Shown here: positions 8,269 to 16,694 of the stretch, piece by piece
Layout: every line of letters begins with the position of its first letter
Numbering within the stretch: the first letter of the stretch is position 1
DNA from: Salipaludibacillus sp047795645
GTDB taxonomy: Bacteria > Bacillota > Bacilli > Bacillales > Salisediminibacteriaceae
Length of the DNA stretch: 64,000 bases
Direction of reading: 5' to 3'
NCBI RefSeq assembly: GCF_047795645.1
Contig: NZ_CP181045.1
Coordinates: forward strand, 1,054,001 to 1,118,000
Notes under the pieces: generated by a model
Seen by the model: only the letters and a program-made list of their open reading frames with translations
Told to the model about the DNA's origin: nothing
Databases searched by the model: none
Program-made: the position numbers and the translations under genes

Positions 8269-9564
8269 TTAGCTAATTGTAGTGAAGGGTTCTTGATTTG
8301 ATAAAGTCTTTTTGCGGATAATTTGACTTCCTTTTTTCAAAAAGAAGAAAGCAATTAAAAAAGTTGCAGCTGCTCCATAAAATAAAGCGGGATGTGAAAA
8401 TACATCCATTAATAAACCTAATAATCCTGGTGCAATAATCGATGATGCCATTGAAAACAAGTAATACAAACCTGTGAAAAATCCAATGCGATTTTTTCCT
8501 CCGAGGTCGGCGACTAAAGGGTATGCTTGCACATTAATGAGTGCCCAGGAAATACCTCCAACAAAAAGAGCCAGTTGTAATAAGGTAACTTCGTTGATCC
8601 CAGGAATGATGGAGCTAAGCAATGGAAGTGAAGGTATTGATATAAATATAAGTGGTAATAGAACCAATCCAATGAGCATGATTGGTACTTTACCGAGTTT
8701 GCTGCCAAGAAGACCTGCAGGTAAAGCAAAGATAACAAATGCTAAGCTGAAAAATCCGAGTGTAAATCCTGCTGTACTTGCGTCCATATGCAAATATTCA
8801 ACAGCATAAACGGTAAATTGTGCTTCCAATCCAGCATACCCGATAAAATATAAGAAAATAGCGATGAGGATTAATAGATGGCCTCTGAAATCAGGTTTTT
8901 TCAGTTGTGCAAATCCGTGTAAAAAAGATCTCGAAGCTTGCGTTTCTTCTAATTCATCCGTTGAACTACCGACATACGGGGGCTTTCGATCAACAGCAAA
9001 ATAGAGAAAAATGAAAGATAGAAACAAGAGTAATCCTGCGACGATAAACGGATAGCCACGGTCGATACCGAACAGATTGGATAATCCAAATAACGCGATT
9101 AGAGCCCCAATTCCGCCCATAAGATTGATGATCCCGTTAGCGGTCGACCGTTTTTCTGAAGGCGTGTGGTCAGGCATCAAGGCGATTACAGGGGCACGAT
9201 AAATCGTCATTGCTAACAAGAACACAATATCGACAATAAGTAATACCCATAAAGTGATGGTTGCTCCATATGGGATAAGAATAAAAAATAAAGCGGCAAC
9301 AGGCATACCCACGACAATGAACGGAAGTCTATTTCCAATTCGTGTATCTACTTTGTCAGACCAAGCCCCAATGATTGGAATGAGAATGACGGCGAGCAGA
9401 TTGTCTAGTCCCATGATCGCACCACGGATTGCTCTACTTTCAATATAATCTCCGAGAATCAAAGGCATGTAGGCATTATAAAATGTCCACACAAGTGTTA
9501 GCGCAAAGAACCCGGTACCAATCGCAAAGATTTTACCGTAAGAAAAGGGCTTGTCTTCCATCAT
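8269..9564 (-). CDS. MFS transporter, SLC45/GPH-like
   Basis: A 431-residue transporter with twelve predicted membrane helices. The N-terminal half has the motif DNLLAVILIPIIGAWSDKVDTRIGNRLPFI, which joins helices 2 and 3, and the R-G-N-R-x-P-F pattern is typical of the sugar/cation symporter branch (SLC45-like, MFS_2). Members move disaccharides or other sugars with protons. The substrate cannot be read from the sequence. The ORF begins at an ATG-ATG pair with AGGAGG seven to ten bases upstream. It is transcribed toward the small coiled-coil gene and may be cotranscribed with the GDPD gene, whose stop lies about 80 bp upstream. Confidence 0.78.
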   Translation of the reverse strand: MMEDKPFSYGKIFAIGTGFFALTLVWTFYNAYMPLILGDYIESRAIRGAIMGLDNLLAVILIPIIGAWSDKVDTRIGNRLPFIVVGMPVAALFFILIPYGATITLWVLLIVDIVFLLAMTIYRAPVIALMPDHTPSEKRSTANGIINLMGGIGALIALFGLSNLFGIDRGYPFIVAGLLLFLSFIFLYFAVDRKPPYVGSSTDELEETQASRSFLHGFAQLKKPDFRGHLLILIAIFLYFIGYAGLEAQFTVYAVEYLHMDASTAGFTLGFFSLAFVIFALPAGLLGSKLGKVPIMLIGLVLLPLIFISIPSLPLLSSIIPGINEVTLLQLALFVGGISWALINVQAYPLVADLGGKNRIGFFTGLYYLFSMASSIIAPGLLGLLMDVFSHPALFYGAAATFLIAFFFLKKGSQIIRKKTLSNQEPFTTIS

Positions 9565-9644
9565 TTGTATTCCTCCTCATATTTGGGGCTAATGAATAGT
9601 TCATATTTAAGAAAAATGTAATCCTATGTTTTAAAGAGGGTACA

Positions 9645-10388
9645 CTATTCGTTTTTGACCGTACCCCGAATGCGAATCGCTTTTTCTGGCCAATCGGTTA
9701 TGATAGCGTCAAACCTCATTTTAATTAGCTCGTGAATATGGGCATCTTCATTGACTGTAAAAGGACGAACAGGCATGCCTGCTTGACTAGCTCCTTGAAG
9801 GAGTTCAGGAACAGCAACTGGTAGATAACAATGCAAGGCACTTGCGCCAATGCTCTTCGCATAATTCCACGGTTCAAATAATCCTTCCATAAATAATATC
9901 GCCGTTTCTATCGTAGGATCTAATCGGTGGAATTCTACAAGACTGTAATGATTAAACGACGAAATGATAATACGGTCTTTTAAATTGTATTTTGTGATGA
10001 GTTCTAATACGATGGCTTCTATTCCTGGATAGCGAATAAGTCCGCTTTTTAGCTCAATATTTAAAAATAACGTGTTGTTAAATGCCCATTGGAATAATTC
10101 TTCTAATGAAGGGATCGTAGTCTCATTGAATGAAGAATTAAACCAACTTCCAGCATCAAGAAGTTTCAACTCTTCATATGAATAGTCCTTAACCCAGCCG
10201 TCCCCGTTCGTTGTCCGATTTACTGTTTCATCGTGAATAACAACTGGGATTCCGTCTTTCGTTAATTGTACATCACATTCGATCCCTTCAACCCCCGTGT
10301 TTAAAGCTTCTTCAAATGACACGATCGTGTTTTCAGGATGTGTCCCAGCAGACCCTCTATGGGCAAAAATTAGTGTGTTGGAAGCCAT
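9645..10388 (-). CDS. Glycerophosphodiester phosphodiesterase, cytoplasmic
   Basis: A 247-residue GDPD-family enzyme that hydrolyses glycerophosphodiesters to glycerol-3-phosphate and an alcohol. The active-site signature is present: H10-R11-G12 in FAHRGSAG, metal ligands E37 and D39 in GIECDVQ, and the second histidine H52 in VVIHDE. It lacks a signal peptide, unlike the secreted GlpQ, and its size matches YqiK/UgpQ-type cytoplasmic enzymes. A ribosome binding site (GAGGAGAAC) precedes the ATG. The downstream MFS gene on the same strand could share its transcript. Confidence 0.88.
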   Translation of the reverse strand: MASNTLIFAHRGSAGTHPENTIVSFEEALNTGVEGIECDVQLTKDGIPVVIHDETVNRTTNGDGWVKDYSYEELKLLDAGSWFNSSFNETTIPSLEELFQWAFNNTLFLNIELKSGLIRYPGIEAIVLELITKYNLKDRIIISSFNHYSLVEFHRLDPTIETAILFMEGLFEPWNYAKSIGASALHCYLPVAVPELLQGASQAGMPVRPFTVNEDAHIHELIKMRFDAIITDWPEKAIRIRGTVKNE

Positions 10389-10512
10389 TTTGTTCTCCTC
10401 TTCATAGATAGATTAATTACCTACACTTCATATACGGTTCTAATAGCCTGTTATCCTTTATTAATTTCAACATTTACAAAAAATTAATATTAAGAAAAGG
10501 AAAATTCACTAA

Positions 10513-10560
10513 TTAAAAAAGCATGACTTTAAGTATTATGAAGCGCACTTGAAGTCATGC
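10513..10560 (-). terminator. Intrinsic terminator of the RDD gene (minus strand)
   Basis: On the minus strand GCATGACTT and AAGTCATGC pair across a ~20-base loop and are followed by six Ts. It lies 43 bp after the RDD gene stop. Confidence 0.75.
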
Positions 10561-10602
10561 GGAGATATAATTGTATCGTTCGTATTCTCAAACTGAATAT
10601 AG

Positions 10603-11091
10603 TTATTTTAACAAGTAAGTATTACTGAATTTTTCATACAAAGGTCTTCTATTTTTACTAAATGACATGATATAAGTCGGAAACAAAATAATTTTAAATA
10701 ACTCTCTTTTTATGTACATTGCTTTCGTTACATCTTGCTCGTATTCATCTGCTACGGTCAAGTTAGTAAAAAGCATGCCGAATGTCTGCCGTTTAAACAA
10801 AGGGTAGATATATTGAATAAATATAAAAGTGACACCCAAAATTACCCAATTGATTAATAATAAGTGAAATTCATTCTCGAATATGTATGCTCGAGTTCTT
10901 TGAGGGTCGCCAATAAATGGACTTTCCGTGGAAACCATCATCCACAATGTTGTCACTTGTCCTACCACAAACAGTACGATAGCTATGGCTACAAGATCAT
11001 AAAATAATGCGAGCAGCCTGATGTATGGCCCTGCTCTTCTTCCTTTAGCCACCGGCTCAGCTAAGTTCTCTTCTTCTTGTGCTTGATCCAT
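10603..11091 (-). CDS. RDD-family membrane protein
   Basis: About 162 residues from the chosen start. It has an acidic N-terminus, then the RDD signature (R in YIRLLALFYD, with the Asp in the first helix), followed by membrane segments near residues 25-48 and 80-105 and a cytoplasmic tail. RDD proteins are small membrane proteins, some of them reported as Na+/H+ antiporters in alkaliphilic or halophilic bacteria. The role here is not determined. AGGAGG precedes two consecutive ATGs, and the second (11091) has the better seven-base spacing. The frame extends back to 11115 without a ribosome binding site. Confidence 0.7.
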   Translation of the reverse strand: MDQAQEEENLAEPVAKGRRAGPYIRLLALFYDLVAIAIVLFVVGQVTTLWMMVSTESPFIGDPQRTRAYIFENEFHLLLINWVILGVTFIFIQYIYPLFKRQTFGMLFTNLTVADEYEQDVTKAMYIKRELFKIILFPTYIMSFSKNRRPLYEKFSNTYLLK

Positions 11092-11296
11092 CATATTTCC
11101 TCCTATTCTTGGCATTAAAAAAATAACCGTTTAAGTGAATTAATGGAAATAATTACATCCTATGTTACCATGATTTAGATATTTTCGGAAGTATCATTCT
11201 AATTGAATTAATATGTCCGCGGAAGGAAACCTGCCTCAAGATATTGTAAATTAAGCTGTCGTTTGGTAAAGTAAACAAATATAAGAGGTGGCTATT

Positions 11297-11353
11297 ATGT
11301 TTATAACTTTACAAATTTCCTGTTTATCACAACTACATCATCATAGTTATTAG
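11297..11353 (+). CDS. His-rich leader peptide, 18 residues
   Basis: A complete small ORF with a good ribosome binding site (AAGAGGTGG, five bases before the ATG) encodes MFITLQISCLSQLHHHSY. The three consecutive CAT codons are at 11336-11344, seven codons from the end counting the stop codon. The stop codon is the first triplet of the following hairpin. The terminator and the histidyl-tRNA synthetase gene come next. The composition, position and gene context fit a sensor of charged tRNA-His supply rather than a functional peptide. Confidence 0.7.
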   Translation: MFITLQISCLSQLHHHSY

Positions 11354-11401
11354 CTTTGCTATTCGATTTTAAAATCGTATGTAGGAAAGCTATTTATCTT
11401 G

Positions 11402-11450
11402 AACCGCATTTGATTAAGTTTAACGACTTAGATCACGTGCGGTTTTTTTT
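11402..11450 (+). terminator. Attenuator terminator upstream of hisS2
   Basis: AACCGCA/TGCGGTT, with inner TGAT/ATCA and TAAGT/ACTTA pairings, forms a long, nearly continuous stem followed by eight Ts at 11443-11450. It stands 50 bp before the hisS2 start codon, with no gene other than the leader peptide in front of it. Confidence 0.85.
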
Positions 11451-11501
11451 GTTTCTATTTTAGTGTTGCCTTAGTTTTTAAAATTATGGAGGGTGAATAA
11501 A

Positions 11502-12167
11502 ATGAAAAAAATGGACTATCAAAATGTCAAAGGGACACAAGATTTTTTGCCGGAATCAGAAGTGATTCGAAGAAAAGTAAAACGAACGCTGGAAGATGTT
11601 TTCATTCAGTATGGATGTGAACCACTAGAGTCACCGATTTTGAATTATAAGTCGTTACTATCTTCGAAATATGGTGGAGGAGCTGAAATACTTGAGGAAA
11701 TGTACTCATTATCAGATAGGGGAGAAAGAGAGCTCGCATTGCGGTATGATTTAACGATTCCATTTGCAAAAGTTGTCGCAATGAATCCAGGATTGAAAAT
11801 GCCATTCAAAAGGTATGAAATTGGAAAAGTATTTCGCGATGGCCCAATTAATACAGGAAGACTTCGAGAGTTTACCCAATGTGACGTAGACATTGTTGGT
11901 GTAGAATCACAAATGGCTGAAGCGGAATTAATGATAATGGCGCTCGATGCATTTGAAAAACTGGATATGGATGTGACGATTCAATTTAATAATCGAAAAT
12001 TGTTATTAGGTATGTTGGAACTCTTTAAAACCCCTGTAACTAAAACAAGTGATGTTGTTTTAGTTCTAGATAAATTAAATAAAATTGGTCTAAAAGGTGT
12101 CATGTCGGAACTTGCGGAAAAAGGATTACCTAGAGAAACAATCGAATCAATAAATTCCTTTTTAACT
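11502..12167 (+). pseudogene. hisS: Histidyl-tRNA synthetase 2, 5' part, disrupted by IS
   Basis: The first 222 codons of a class II histidyl-tRNA synthetase, which charges tRNA-His. It has the VKGTQDFLP opening, motif 1 around residues 35-60, and motif 2 with RYEIGKVFRDGPINTGRLREFTQCDVDIVG near 105-135. The frame runs into the IS and stops at 12182 after a few element-encoded residues. I chose the ATG at 11502 because GGAGGG is eight bases upstream. The in-frame GTG at 11493 overlaps that site. The remainder of the gene is at 13897-14533. This is probably a second, starvation-inducible HisRS, as in other Bacillaceae with two copies. The primary hisS would lie elsewhere. Confidence 0.88.
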
Positions 12168-12258
12168 GAGTCAATTTCATAATGCATTTTCTGAATAAAG
12201 TCAGAAGCGCAGAATATCAAAAGTACTCTTTTAAAAAATCGTCACTTTAAAAGCTAGT

Positions 12259-12381
12259 GTTGATAGTTGAAAACTTACTCGCTTGCCGCAGGCAATGCTT
12301 CAGCTAATCGGGGGAAACCGCCCCGATGGATCTTCAGCTATTGCTTTTCCTGCAGGCGTCTCACAGATTTTCAACATCAAC
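12259..12381. repeat. 123-nt imperfect palindrome inside the IS
   Basis: GTTGATAGTTGAAAA (12259-12273) pairs with TTTTCAACATCAAC (12368-12381). Inside it, GCTTGCCGCAGGC and the matching GCCTGCAGG region pair partially, and the apex is ATCGGGG/CCCCGAT. It is more G+C-rich than its surroundings. It sits directly after the transposase stop codon (minus strand) and could serve as a transcription terminator or protect the IS from read-through. Confidence 0.6.
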
Positions 12382-12402
12382 GATCAAAAATTTTGTATAC
12401 CT

Positions 12403-13770
12403 TTAAGCAGCTTTCTGTCCTTGGCTTCTCTTTGTTTTCAGTCGTAATCCTGCGAGTTTCATGGCATTGTAAACAAGTGTAGTAAAGTCAAAATGAACTT
12501 TCGCTCTTTCTCCTGTTCGGTATCGTATATTGTTTAGTTGAAATTGTTCTTTTAGATACGCAATCACTCGTTCAGAGGAACTTCGTTCTTTATAGATCGT
12601 CTTCCATGATTCAGTACCTCTTGCTGGAGCACTATATTTCCGCAAGTCTGTATCCATTTTTATCTTAAAGACCTTTTGACATAGCGAGTCATGAGCGAGT
12701 GGACACTCTCCACATTCTTTTGGTTGGGTAAATTTTAATGTTTGGTACTTCTTATCAAAGCTGTCATATCGGTAAGAATGTTCTCTCACACAGGTTGGGG
12801 CAAAGTGTTTATCAAAGCCAAGTGGCTCCGGTTCATTCCGCTTATTATAAGCTATAATCGAATAGCCTTTCATCCGATGAACCTGTTCATAGATAGCTGG
12901 ATAATCATAGCCAGCATCCATCGTCACGTGTTTCATCTGAAAATGAGGAAAATGCGTTTGAATGCCCTTTAATAACGGAATCGCAGCTTTACCATCATTT
13001 AAGTTACCGCTAGACATGAGAGATTCGAGAATAAATTGACTCTTTGTTTCAACGGCGATATGACCCTTGAAGCCATACCAAAAAACATTTTTACCGTCAC
13101 TGTTCTTTTTGATGCCCCATTCTGGACCGAGAGGGATCTCATCTTCAAGGTTGTCAAAAGGTATGTCCAATTGATCTTCGATTTTCTTTTTATAAACCGG
13201 AAGAGAAGATTCAAATTCTTCTTTTTCTTTGAGCCATGCCGATTGTTCTTCCTTGTTTTTACGGCCGCGTTTTTTCGGCTCGGGTTTCGGTGTATCATCT
13301 TTCTTTTCTTTGGAAGGGGCTTTATCTTTCGCTTCGATATGTGTCGCATCAATGGCCACATTGAAGTCCGAAATATACCCATCATCTATAGCTTCATGGA
13401 CGAGTTGATGGTTGATATCTTTCAGTACAGAAGAAGCTTTAATCTCACTTACCATGCGGGAGTAAGAAGCTTCCGAAGGAATTGCGTCTGCCACACCAAA
13501 TCCGCAATCTCTTTTAAACTGAATGTCATCTTTCAGGCGTTTAACTAAGAGTTTTACTTCACTAATTCTTTCCACATAACGAATGATCAACGATTGGATC
13601 ATCGCTGGATAATTCAGCTTTACAGGGCGACCCAAACGTGATTTTTTGAGCACCATGAGTACAATAGGACCGGTGGTCAGTGTTGAAAATAACTCATCGT
13701 AACGTTGGGTAGGTTCTAAATCGTATAAAACATCTATACTTAGTAGGCTCTCTTGTCGTAAAATGGACAT
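12403..13770 (-). CDS. DDE transposase, IS1182-like
   Basis: A 455-residue transposase with an N-terminal helix-turn-helix region (DUF772-like, around residues 40-130) and a DDE core: D in AIDATHIE near 140, D in MDAGYD near 285 and E in SERVIAYLKE near 405. A basic, Lys-rich insertion (residues ~150-185) precedes the second half. A cysteine cluster (CGECPLAHDSLC) near 355 is typical of this branch. The ORF is open back to 13791, but the ATG at 13770 has GGAGGG nine bases upstream. No frameshift is present, so it appears functional. Confidence 0.9.
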   Translation of the reverse strand: MSILRQESLLSIDVLYDLEPTQRYDELFSTLTTGPIVLMVLKKSRLGRPVKLNYPAMIQSLIIRYVERISEVKLLVKRLKDDIQFKRDCGFGVADAIPSEASYSRMVSEIKASSVLKDINHQLVHEAIDDGYISDFNVAIDATHIEAKDKAPSKEKKDDTPKPEPKKRGRKNKEEQSAWLKEKEEFESSLPVYKKKIEDQLDIPFDNLEDEIPLGPEWGIKKNSDGKNVFWYGFKGHIAVETKSQFILESLMSSGNLNDGKAAIPLLKGIQTHFPHFQMKHVTMDAGYDYPAIYEQVHRMKGYSIIAYNKRNEPEPLGFDKHFAPTCVREHSYRYDSFDKKYQTLKFTQPKECGECPLAHDSLCQKVFKIKMDTDLRKYSAPARGTESWKTIYKERSSSERVIAYLKEQFQLNNIRYRTGERAKVHFDFTTLVYNAMKLAGLRLKTKRSQGQKAA

Positions 13771-13896
13771 AGGAGTCTTCCCTCCAGTCAAATTAGTTTG
13801 TTCGCTACTTACTAAATTCGACAGTTGGGGAGGTACTCCTTTTTTTGTCTCTTAAATCTCTTGGGTCACAAGGGCTCTGAATTATGAAATTGACTC

Positions 13897-14533
13897 AACT
13901 GAAAAAGATAATACAAATTTAAAATACTTTGAACAGTTTGCCGAGCAAAACAAACTTGTTGCTGAGGGGCTGAATGAATTGAATGAGTTAACAATGTATT
14001 TGGAGTATTTAGGTGTTGAAGTAAAGTGCCTTTTTAACCCTTTCTTAGCGCGAGGTTTAGAGATATACACAGGGTCGATATATGAGATTTTTTTAACTGA
14101 TCAATCGATAAAGTCTAGTATAGGAAGTGGCGGTAGATATGATAATGCGATTGGAGGAATGATTGGTACGAATGAAAATTTCTCTACTGTTGGTATTTCA
14201 TTTGGGCTTGACGTTATCTATACTGCGTTACCGAAAAATAGTGACAATAATAAATTGAAGTTAGAACCAGACATTGATTATTATGTGGTTCCGATGAATA
14301 CAGAAAAAGAGTCATTGGCCGTAGCAAGGTTTTATAGAAGCTTAGGATATACTGTTGAGATAGAGATGAGTGGGAAAAAGTTAAGAAAAGTTTTAGACAG
14401 AGCAAACAAGAAAAATATAACGTTCGTTATTATCATTGGAGACGAGGAAGTCAAAAGAAATCAAGTTAAAATTAAAGATATGAACCTCGGGAAGGAATGG
14501 TATGAGGACTTTAGATTCAACTCTCTTGAGTAA
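13897..14533 (+). pseudogene. hisS: Histidyl-tRNA synthetase 2, 3' part
   Basis: The second portion (about 210 codons) of the split HisRS. It contains the HisA-type motif RGLEIYTGSIYE, class II motif 3 in GSGGRYDNAIGG, and the C-terminal anticodon-binding domain (IDYYVVPMN to the end). A full anticodon domain distinguishes it from HisZ, which lacks one. Rejoined with the 5' part it gives about 432 residues, normal for HisRS. It has no ribosome binding site of its own near a start codon, so it is unlikely to be translated as a useful product. Confidence 0.87.
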
Positions 14534-14550
14534 GATAATTTGTAAGAAAA

Positions 14551-14579
14551 GGAGACCCAGATCATAAATCTGGGTCTCC
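14551..14579. terminator. Bidirectional terminator between hisS2 and the amidase gene
   Basis: A perfect 12-bp stem, GGAGACCCAGAT/ATCTGGGTCTCC with a five-base loop, is T-rich on both exits. It serves the convergent genes on either side. Confidence 0.85.
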
Positions 14580-14586
14580 TTATTAA

Positions 14587-15639
14587 TCAAGTCTTATATA
14601 ACTCTAAAAGTTTTCGACGAGTATTAGGTCCGTATATGCCATCGACTTCATGTGGGAGATAAATTTGTTGAAATCGTCTAATGGCAGCAGCGGTTTTTGG
14701 TCCATAGATTCCGTCAATCCCTTTGTTTTTTATAGATAGATTTGGGTGGAACCCAAGACTAGCAAGCGCTTCTTGGACAACTTTCACTCCAGTTCCAGAT
14801 GGATACGGGGGAGTTGCTTGATAAATAGTAGCAGGAAGACTATTTATCCGAGAAGCTAAAGTTTTATCAAGTGCTTTCGCTGATTGTACACCGAATATAC
14901 CGTCAACACCAATATTAGCTTTATTTTGAAAAAGGCGAAGTGCCATTTCCGATTCCTCCCCAAAATGTCCATCCGTACCGTATTTTGGTAGGTCAAACCC
15001 TGCACATATCAACCTTTCCTGCAATTCTTTTACGTTATCTCCTTTGTCCCCTTTACGAAGGATAGCTGTATGTTTAGTTGAGGTTGAGGATTTTTTAATT
15101 GCAGTATCCATTTCCCATGAAGTCACATAGACAGAGACATCATTTAAAAATGTGGGCCAAGAAATACCATTTGGTTCTAGCCAACTTTGGGGATCTCTTC
15201 GTCGATTTGGATCTTCAAAACGGTGAGCGGTGATTCGTTGTTTTGGATTCCACTTATTTTCTACACACACTTTTGCCCAAGCCCAAACATAACGATCATA
15301 AGCTTGGGCAAAAGACCCTGTACGGCATAGACTTATTGCAATGGAATTGTCATTTGCGTTTCCAAGACCTAGTGTTTGACGATCGAGGTCTCGACGAACA
15401 TGGAGTGCTATTTCATCGTTAGGAATCAGTTGAACAATTTTCTGACTATCTACGAGTTGATGATAAGAAGCTTGAACACTTTGAAACTGGAAATAGTTCA
15501 CATGTGCCATGGCATCGGCCGTATTATTGGCGGTCTCATGCGCAACACCAAACTGGCGACTTTGAAGTTTCCTACGGGATCGGTTTTTCGTGTTACAGAT
15601 GAGGTGTTGCACGATTTTGTATTTGTTTTTTAGAAGCAT
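14587..15639 (-). CDS. N-acetylmuramoyl-L-alanine amidase with two peptidoglycan-binding domains
   Basis: A 350-residue cell-wall hydrolase of the Amidase_2 type (CwlA/XlyA-like). The catalytic domain covers residues ~10-170, with the zinc histidine in GVAHETANNTADAMAHVNYFQ and the later TAHRFEDPNRRRDPQSW segment. Two PG_binding_1 repeats follow, with LRKGDKGDNVKELQERL…DGHFG and GVKVVQEALASLGF…DGIYG. The enzyme cleaves between muramic acid and L-Ala of the stem peptide. No clear signal peptide is present, as in prophage-type and some sporulation amidases, but no phage genes are nearby. AGGAGG lies seven bases before the ATG at 15639, and the frame is open to 15663 without one. Confidence 0.87.
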   Translation of the reverse strand: MLLKNKYKIVQHLICNTKNRSRRKLQSRQFGVAHETANNTADAMAHVNYFQFQSVQASYHQLVDSQKIVQLIPNDEIALHVRRDLDRQTLGLGNANDNSIAISLCRTGSFAQAYDRYVWAWAKVCVENKWNPKQRITAHRFEDPNRRRDPQSWLEPNGISWPTFLNDVSVYVTSWEMDTAIKKSSTSTKHTAILRKGDKGDNVKELQERLICAGFDLPKYGTDGHFGEESEMALRLFQNKANIGVDGIFGVQSAKALDKTLASRINSLPATIYQATPPYPSGTGVKVVQEALASLGFHPNLSIKNKGIDGIYGPKTAAAIRRFQQIYLPHEVDGIYGPNTRRKLLELYKT

Positions 15640-15839
15640 TTTATTTCCTCCTATTTTATACAAAAAATACAGAAGACTCTGAAAAAAGTAGGAGATGTCA
15701 AAACGATGGTCGCCAAGGTAGGGATCCTTTACGTATATTATTAAAAAATTGGCGGAGATTAACTAAAAGCATTACTTTAAGGAATGCATATAAAAAAACG
15801 ATTGTCATTACTTCGCTTAGGGATAGGAGATGTTTCCGT

Positions 15840-16613
15840 ATGTGGAATGCGATTTTCTGGGGGACGCTAGCTGCATCTGCTACGATGTTAGGATCCATAT
15901 TGGCACTAAAAATTTCAATGCCAAAAAGAGTCATTGGCTATATTATGGCATTAGGGACAGGAGCATTAATCGGCGCAACTACATATGAATTACTAGAAGA
16001 CTCTTTGGAAATTAGCGGATTCAAAGAAGTGGCGATTGGATTTTTAGGTGGCGCGTTACTATTCACGATATTAGATTATTTGATCTCACATAAAGGAGGC
16101 GGACATGAAAGAAAAGGTTCAGACCGAGCTGATAATCATACAGTTTCTGACCATACTCAATCTTCTTCAGAGAATGTCGGTAAAACTTCAGGTATGGGAA
16201 TTTTTATTGGAACGGTGATGGACACTTTGCCCGAGTCAGCGATGATCGGGTTGAGTCTCGTTGGAGGAGGATCCGTAAGTTTGGCCCTCGTTGTATCAGT
16301 GTTTATCAGTAATATTCCAGAAGGGCTCTCTAGTACAGTTGGGCTAAGAGAAAGCGGGTTTTCAAAAAAGAAAATTATTGTCATGTGGGGATTCGTTGTC
16401 TTCTTCTCTGCATTGAGTTCTTTAGCTGGAGCGACGCTGTTAGAAAAAGCTTCTGATAGCATTAAAGCGATTGTTAGTTGCTTTGCTGCTGGTGCGATTA
16501 TTGCCATGATTGCTTCAACCATGATGCCAGAGGCTTATAAAGAAGGAGGTCCAACTGTTGGTTTTGTTACATCGATTGGAGTATTTATTGCTTTATGGCT
16601 TCATCATTTATAA
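15840..16613 (+). CDS. ZIP-family metal transporter
   Basis: A 257-residue membrane protein with about eight helices, of the ZIP family (zinc or iron uptake). The conserved helix 4/5 motifs are visible: MDTLPESAMIGLSL near residue 130 and ISNIPEGLSSTVG near 160, which supply the metal site. A His-rich, hydrophilic loop (residues ~85-115) separates helices 3 and 4, as in most ZIPs. AGGAGA lies about nine bases before the ATG. It is monocistronic, and no Zur or Fur box was recognised upstream. Confidence 0.87.
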   Translation: MWNAIFWGTLAASATMLGSILALKISMPKRVIGYIMALGTGALIGATTYELLEDSLEISGFKEVAIGFLGGALLFTILDYLISHKGGGHERKGSDRADNHTVSDHTQSSSENVGKTSGMGIFIGTVMDTLPESAMIGLSLVGGGSVSLALVVSVFISNIPEGLSSTVGLRESGFSKKKIIVMWGFVVFFSALSSLAGATLLEKASDSIKAIVSCFAAGAIIAMIASTMMPEAYKEGGPTVGFVTSIGVFIALWLHHL

Positions 16614-16694
16614 TTGGTGTTTTCTTGTCTGAAACTAACGTAAATATTTTATGGTATGATAAGTTTTAAATGATTGTTTAGGAGTGCAATATTT

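Larger units (their letters stand above)
11283..11501 (+). promoter_or_regulatory. Candidate histidine-responsive attenuator leader of hisS2
   Basis: The leader holds a short translated peptide with three His codons in a row, then a hairpin (TAGCTTT at 11351-11357 paired with AAAGCTA at 11386-11392, with an inner CGATTTT/AAAATCG stem), then a strong terminator. The 3' arm of the first hairpin (11373-11385) can instead pair with the 5' arm of the terminator (11404-11415): AATCG with TGATT, ATGT with GCAT and GG with CC, broken by one mismatch and one bulge. The two states exclude each other, as expected for ribosome-mediated attenuation. No T-box motif is present, although aminoacyl-tRNA synthetase genes in Bacillaceae are usually T-box controlled. 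The pairing was found by eye, without an energy calculation. Confidence 0.65.
12168..13896. mobile_element. Insertion sequence of about 1.73 kb, IS1182-like
   Basis: The ends are 16-bp perfect inverted repeats beginning GAGTCAATTTCATAAT (12168-12183 and 13881-13896). They are flanked by AACT on both sides (12164-12167 and 13897-13900), which reads as a 4-bp target duplication. Removing the element and one AACT joins the two hisS halves in frame (…F-L-T-E-K-D…), which confirms the boundaries. The element carries one complete DDE transposase on the minus strand and a long palindrome between the transposase stop and its left end. Because both ends and the transposase are intact, it may be a recent insertion. 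Confidence 0.88.

Noticed and set aside
11236..11402. Eight-base complementarity TCAAGATA (11236-11243) with TATCTTGA (11395-11402) as the antiterminator of the his leader.
   Set aside because: It barely overlaps the terminator stem. The pairing of 11373-11385 with 11404-11415 excludes the terminator far better.
11502..14533. HisZ, the regulatory subunit of ATP phosphoribosyltransferase.
   Set aside because: The C-terminal anticodon-binding domain is present and no hisG follows.
14587..15639. Prophage endolysin.
   Set aside because: No holin or other phage genes are nearby, and the domain layout also fits host autolysins.
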